A DNA stretch of 16,531 bases, taken from a candidate division Hyd24-12 bacterium UBA5074 (lineage in GTDB: Bacteria; Fermentibacterota; Fermentibacteria; Fermentibacterales; Fermentibacteraceae). Position 1 is the first letter of the stretch, and each line of letters starts with the position of its first letter. The notes beneath the pieces were generated by a model that did not search any database, was not told the DNA's origin, and worked only from the letters and a program-made list of their open reading frames with translations. Positions 16,390 through 16,531 of this stretch are shown here, piece after piece. The DNA is taken from NCBI GenBank assembly GCA_002414865.1, contig DIAQ01000002.1, positions 8,104-24,634 of the forward strand, written 5' to 3'. The translations under genes and the position numbers were made by a program.

Positions 16390-16531
16390 CGATGGAGAGC
16401 GCGAGAGGCCTGCCCGTGATCGAGGCCCCTCTGCCCAGGATGCTCCCGTCGAGGAAGGCGGATTCGAGGATGCATCCCTCGGACAGGATGGAGTTCCTGA
16501 CGATGCAGCCCTTCAGAGAGCAGCCTGCGCC
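16364..16531 (-). CDS. Sugar nucleotidyltransferase, C-terminal end (cut by window edge)
   Basis: Only the last 55 residues are in the window, translated by hand up to a TGA at 16366-16364. The segment GCSLKGCIVRNSILSEGCIL and the following ESAFLDGSILGRGASI show the six-residue periodicity of a left-handed beta-helix. The end LALSIGDSSSLLV matches the C-terminus of long RmlA-type glucose-1-phosphate thymidylyltransferases and related NDP-sugar pyrophosphorylases. Such enzymes make the sugar nucleotide that the glycosyltransferases downstream would use. The catalytic domain lies outside the window, so which nucleotide and sugar are used cannot be stated. Confidence 0.75.
   Translation of the reverse strand, partial: GAGCSLKGCIVRNSILSEGCILESAFLDGSILGRGASITGRPLALSIGDSSSLLV

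Overview
The window is a densely packed stretch of a G+C-rich bacterial genome. All fourteen genes that I can support lie on the minus strand, so transcription runs from base 16531 towards base 1. Gaps between genes are at most about 38 bases. Many junctions are translationally coupled, with ATGA, GTGA, TTGA or TGATG overlaps, or a stop immediately followed by a start. I see no RNA gene, mobile element, CRISPR array, large repeat or convincing terminator, and no gene-free stretch longer than about 40 bases.

The organism is a bacterium with meso-diaminopimelate metabolism (dapF), a Tat system (tatA), HslUV and MglA-type polarity GTPases. It also has a DUF2723 membrane protein, a family common in the Bacteroidota/FCB side of the tree. 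The order topA-xer-hslV-hslU resembles the topA-trmFO-xerC-hslV-hslU cluster known from Firmicutes and some other phyla. A G+C-rich, poorly cultured Gram-negative-type lineage (FCB-like, for example Gemmatimonadota, Fermentibacterota, Latescibacterota or Eisenbacteria) is my best guess. This is inference, because no rRNA or taxonomic marker is present.

Layout in transcription order. (1) 16531-14198: the C-terminal tail of a sugar nucleotidyltransferase and two GT4 glycosyltransferases, which form a surface-glycan block. (2) 14160-13141: three small membrane proteins: a Gx-transporter-family protein, a DUF4321 protein and TatA. (3) 13140-11126: a canonical MglA GTPase coupled by a one-base overlap to an unrecognised 470-residue single-pass membrane protein. 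That protein has an L7/L12-like N-terminal segment and an eight-cysteine zinc-ribbon region. (4) 11092-3229: topA, a XerC/D recombinase, a large DUF2723 membrane protein, hslV and hslU. (5) 3199-430: a second, divergent MglA-like GTPase overlapping an STT3-like GT-C membrane protein with a C-terminal TPR. (6) 428-1: the 5' part of dapF, running off the left edge.

The housekeeping core (topA, xer, hslVU, dapF) is interleaved with envelope functions: glycan synthesis, polytopic GT-C proteins, protein export and cell-polarity GTPases. The most interesting candidate for an undescribed system is the pair of MglA GTPases. Each is coupled to a downstream membrane protein of unknown role, and no MglB/Roadblock partner is present in the window.
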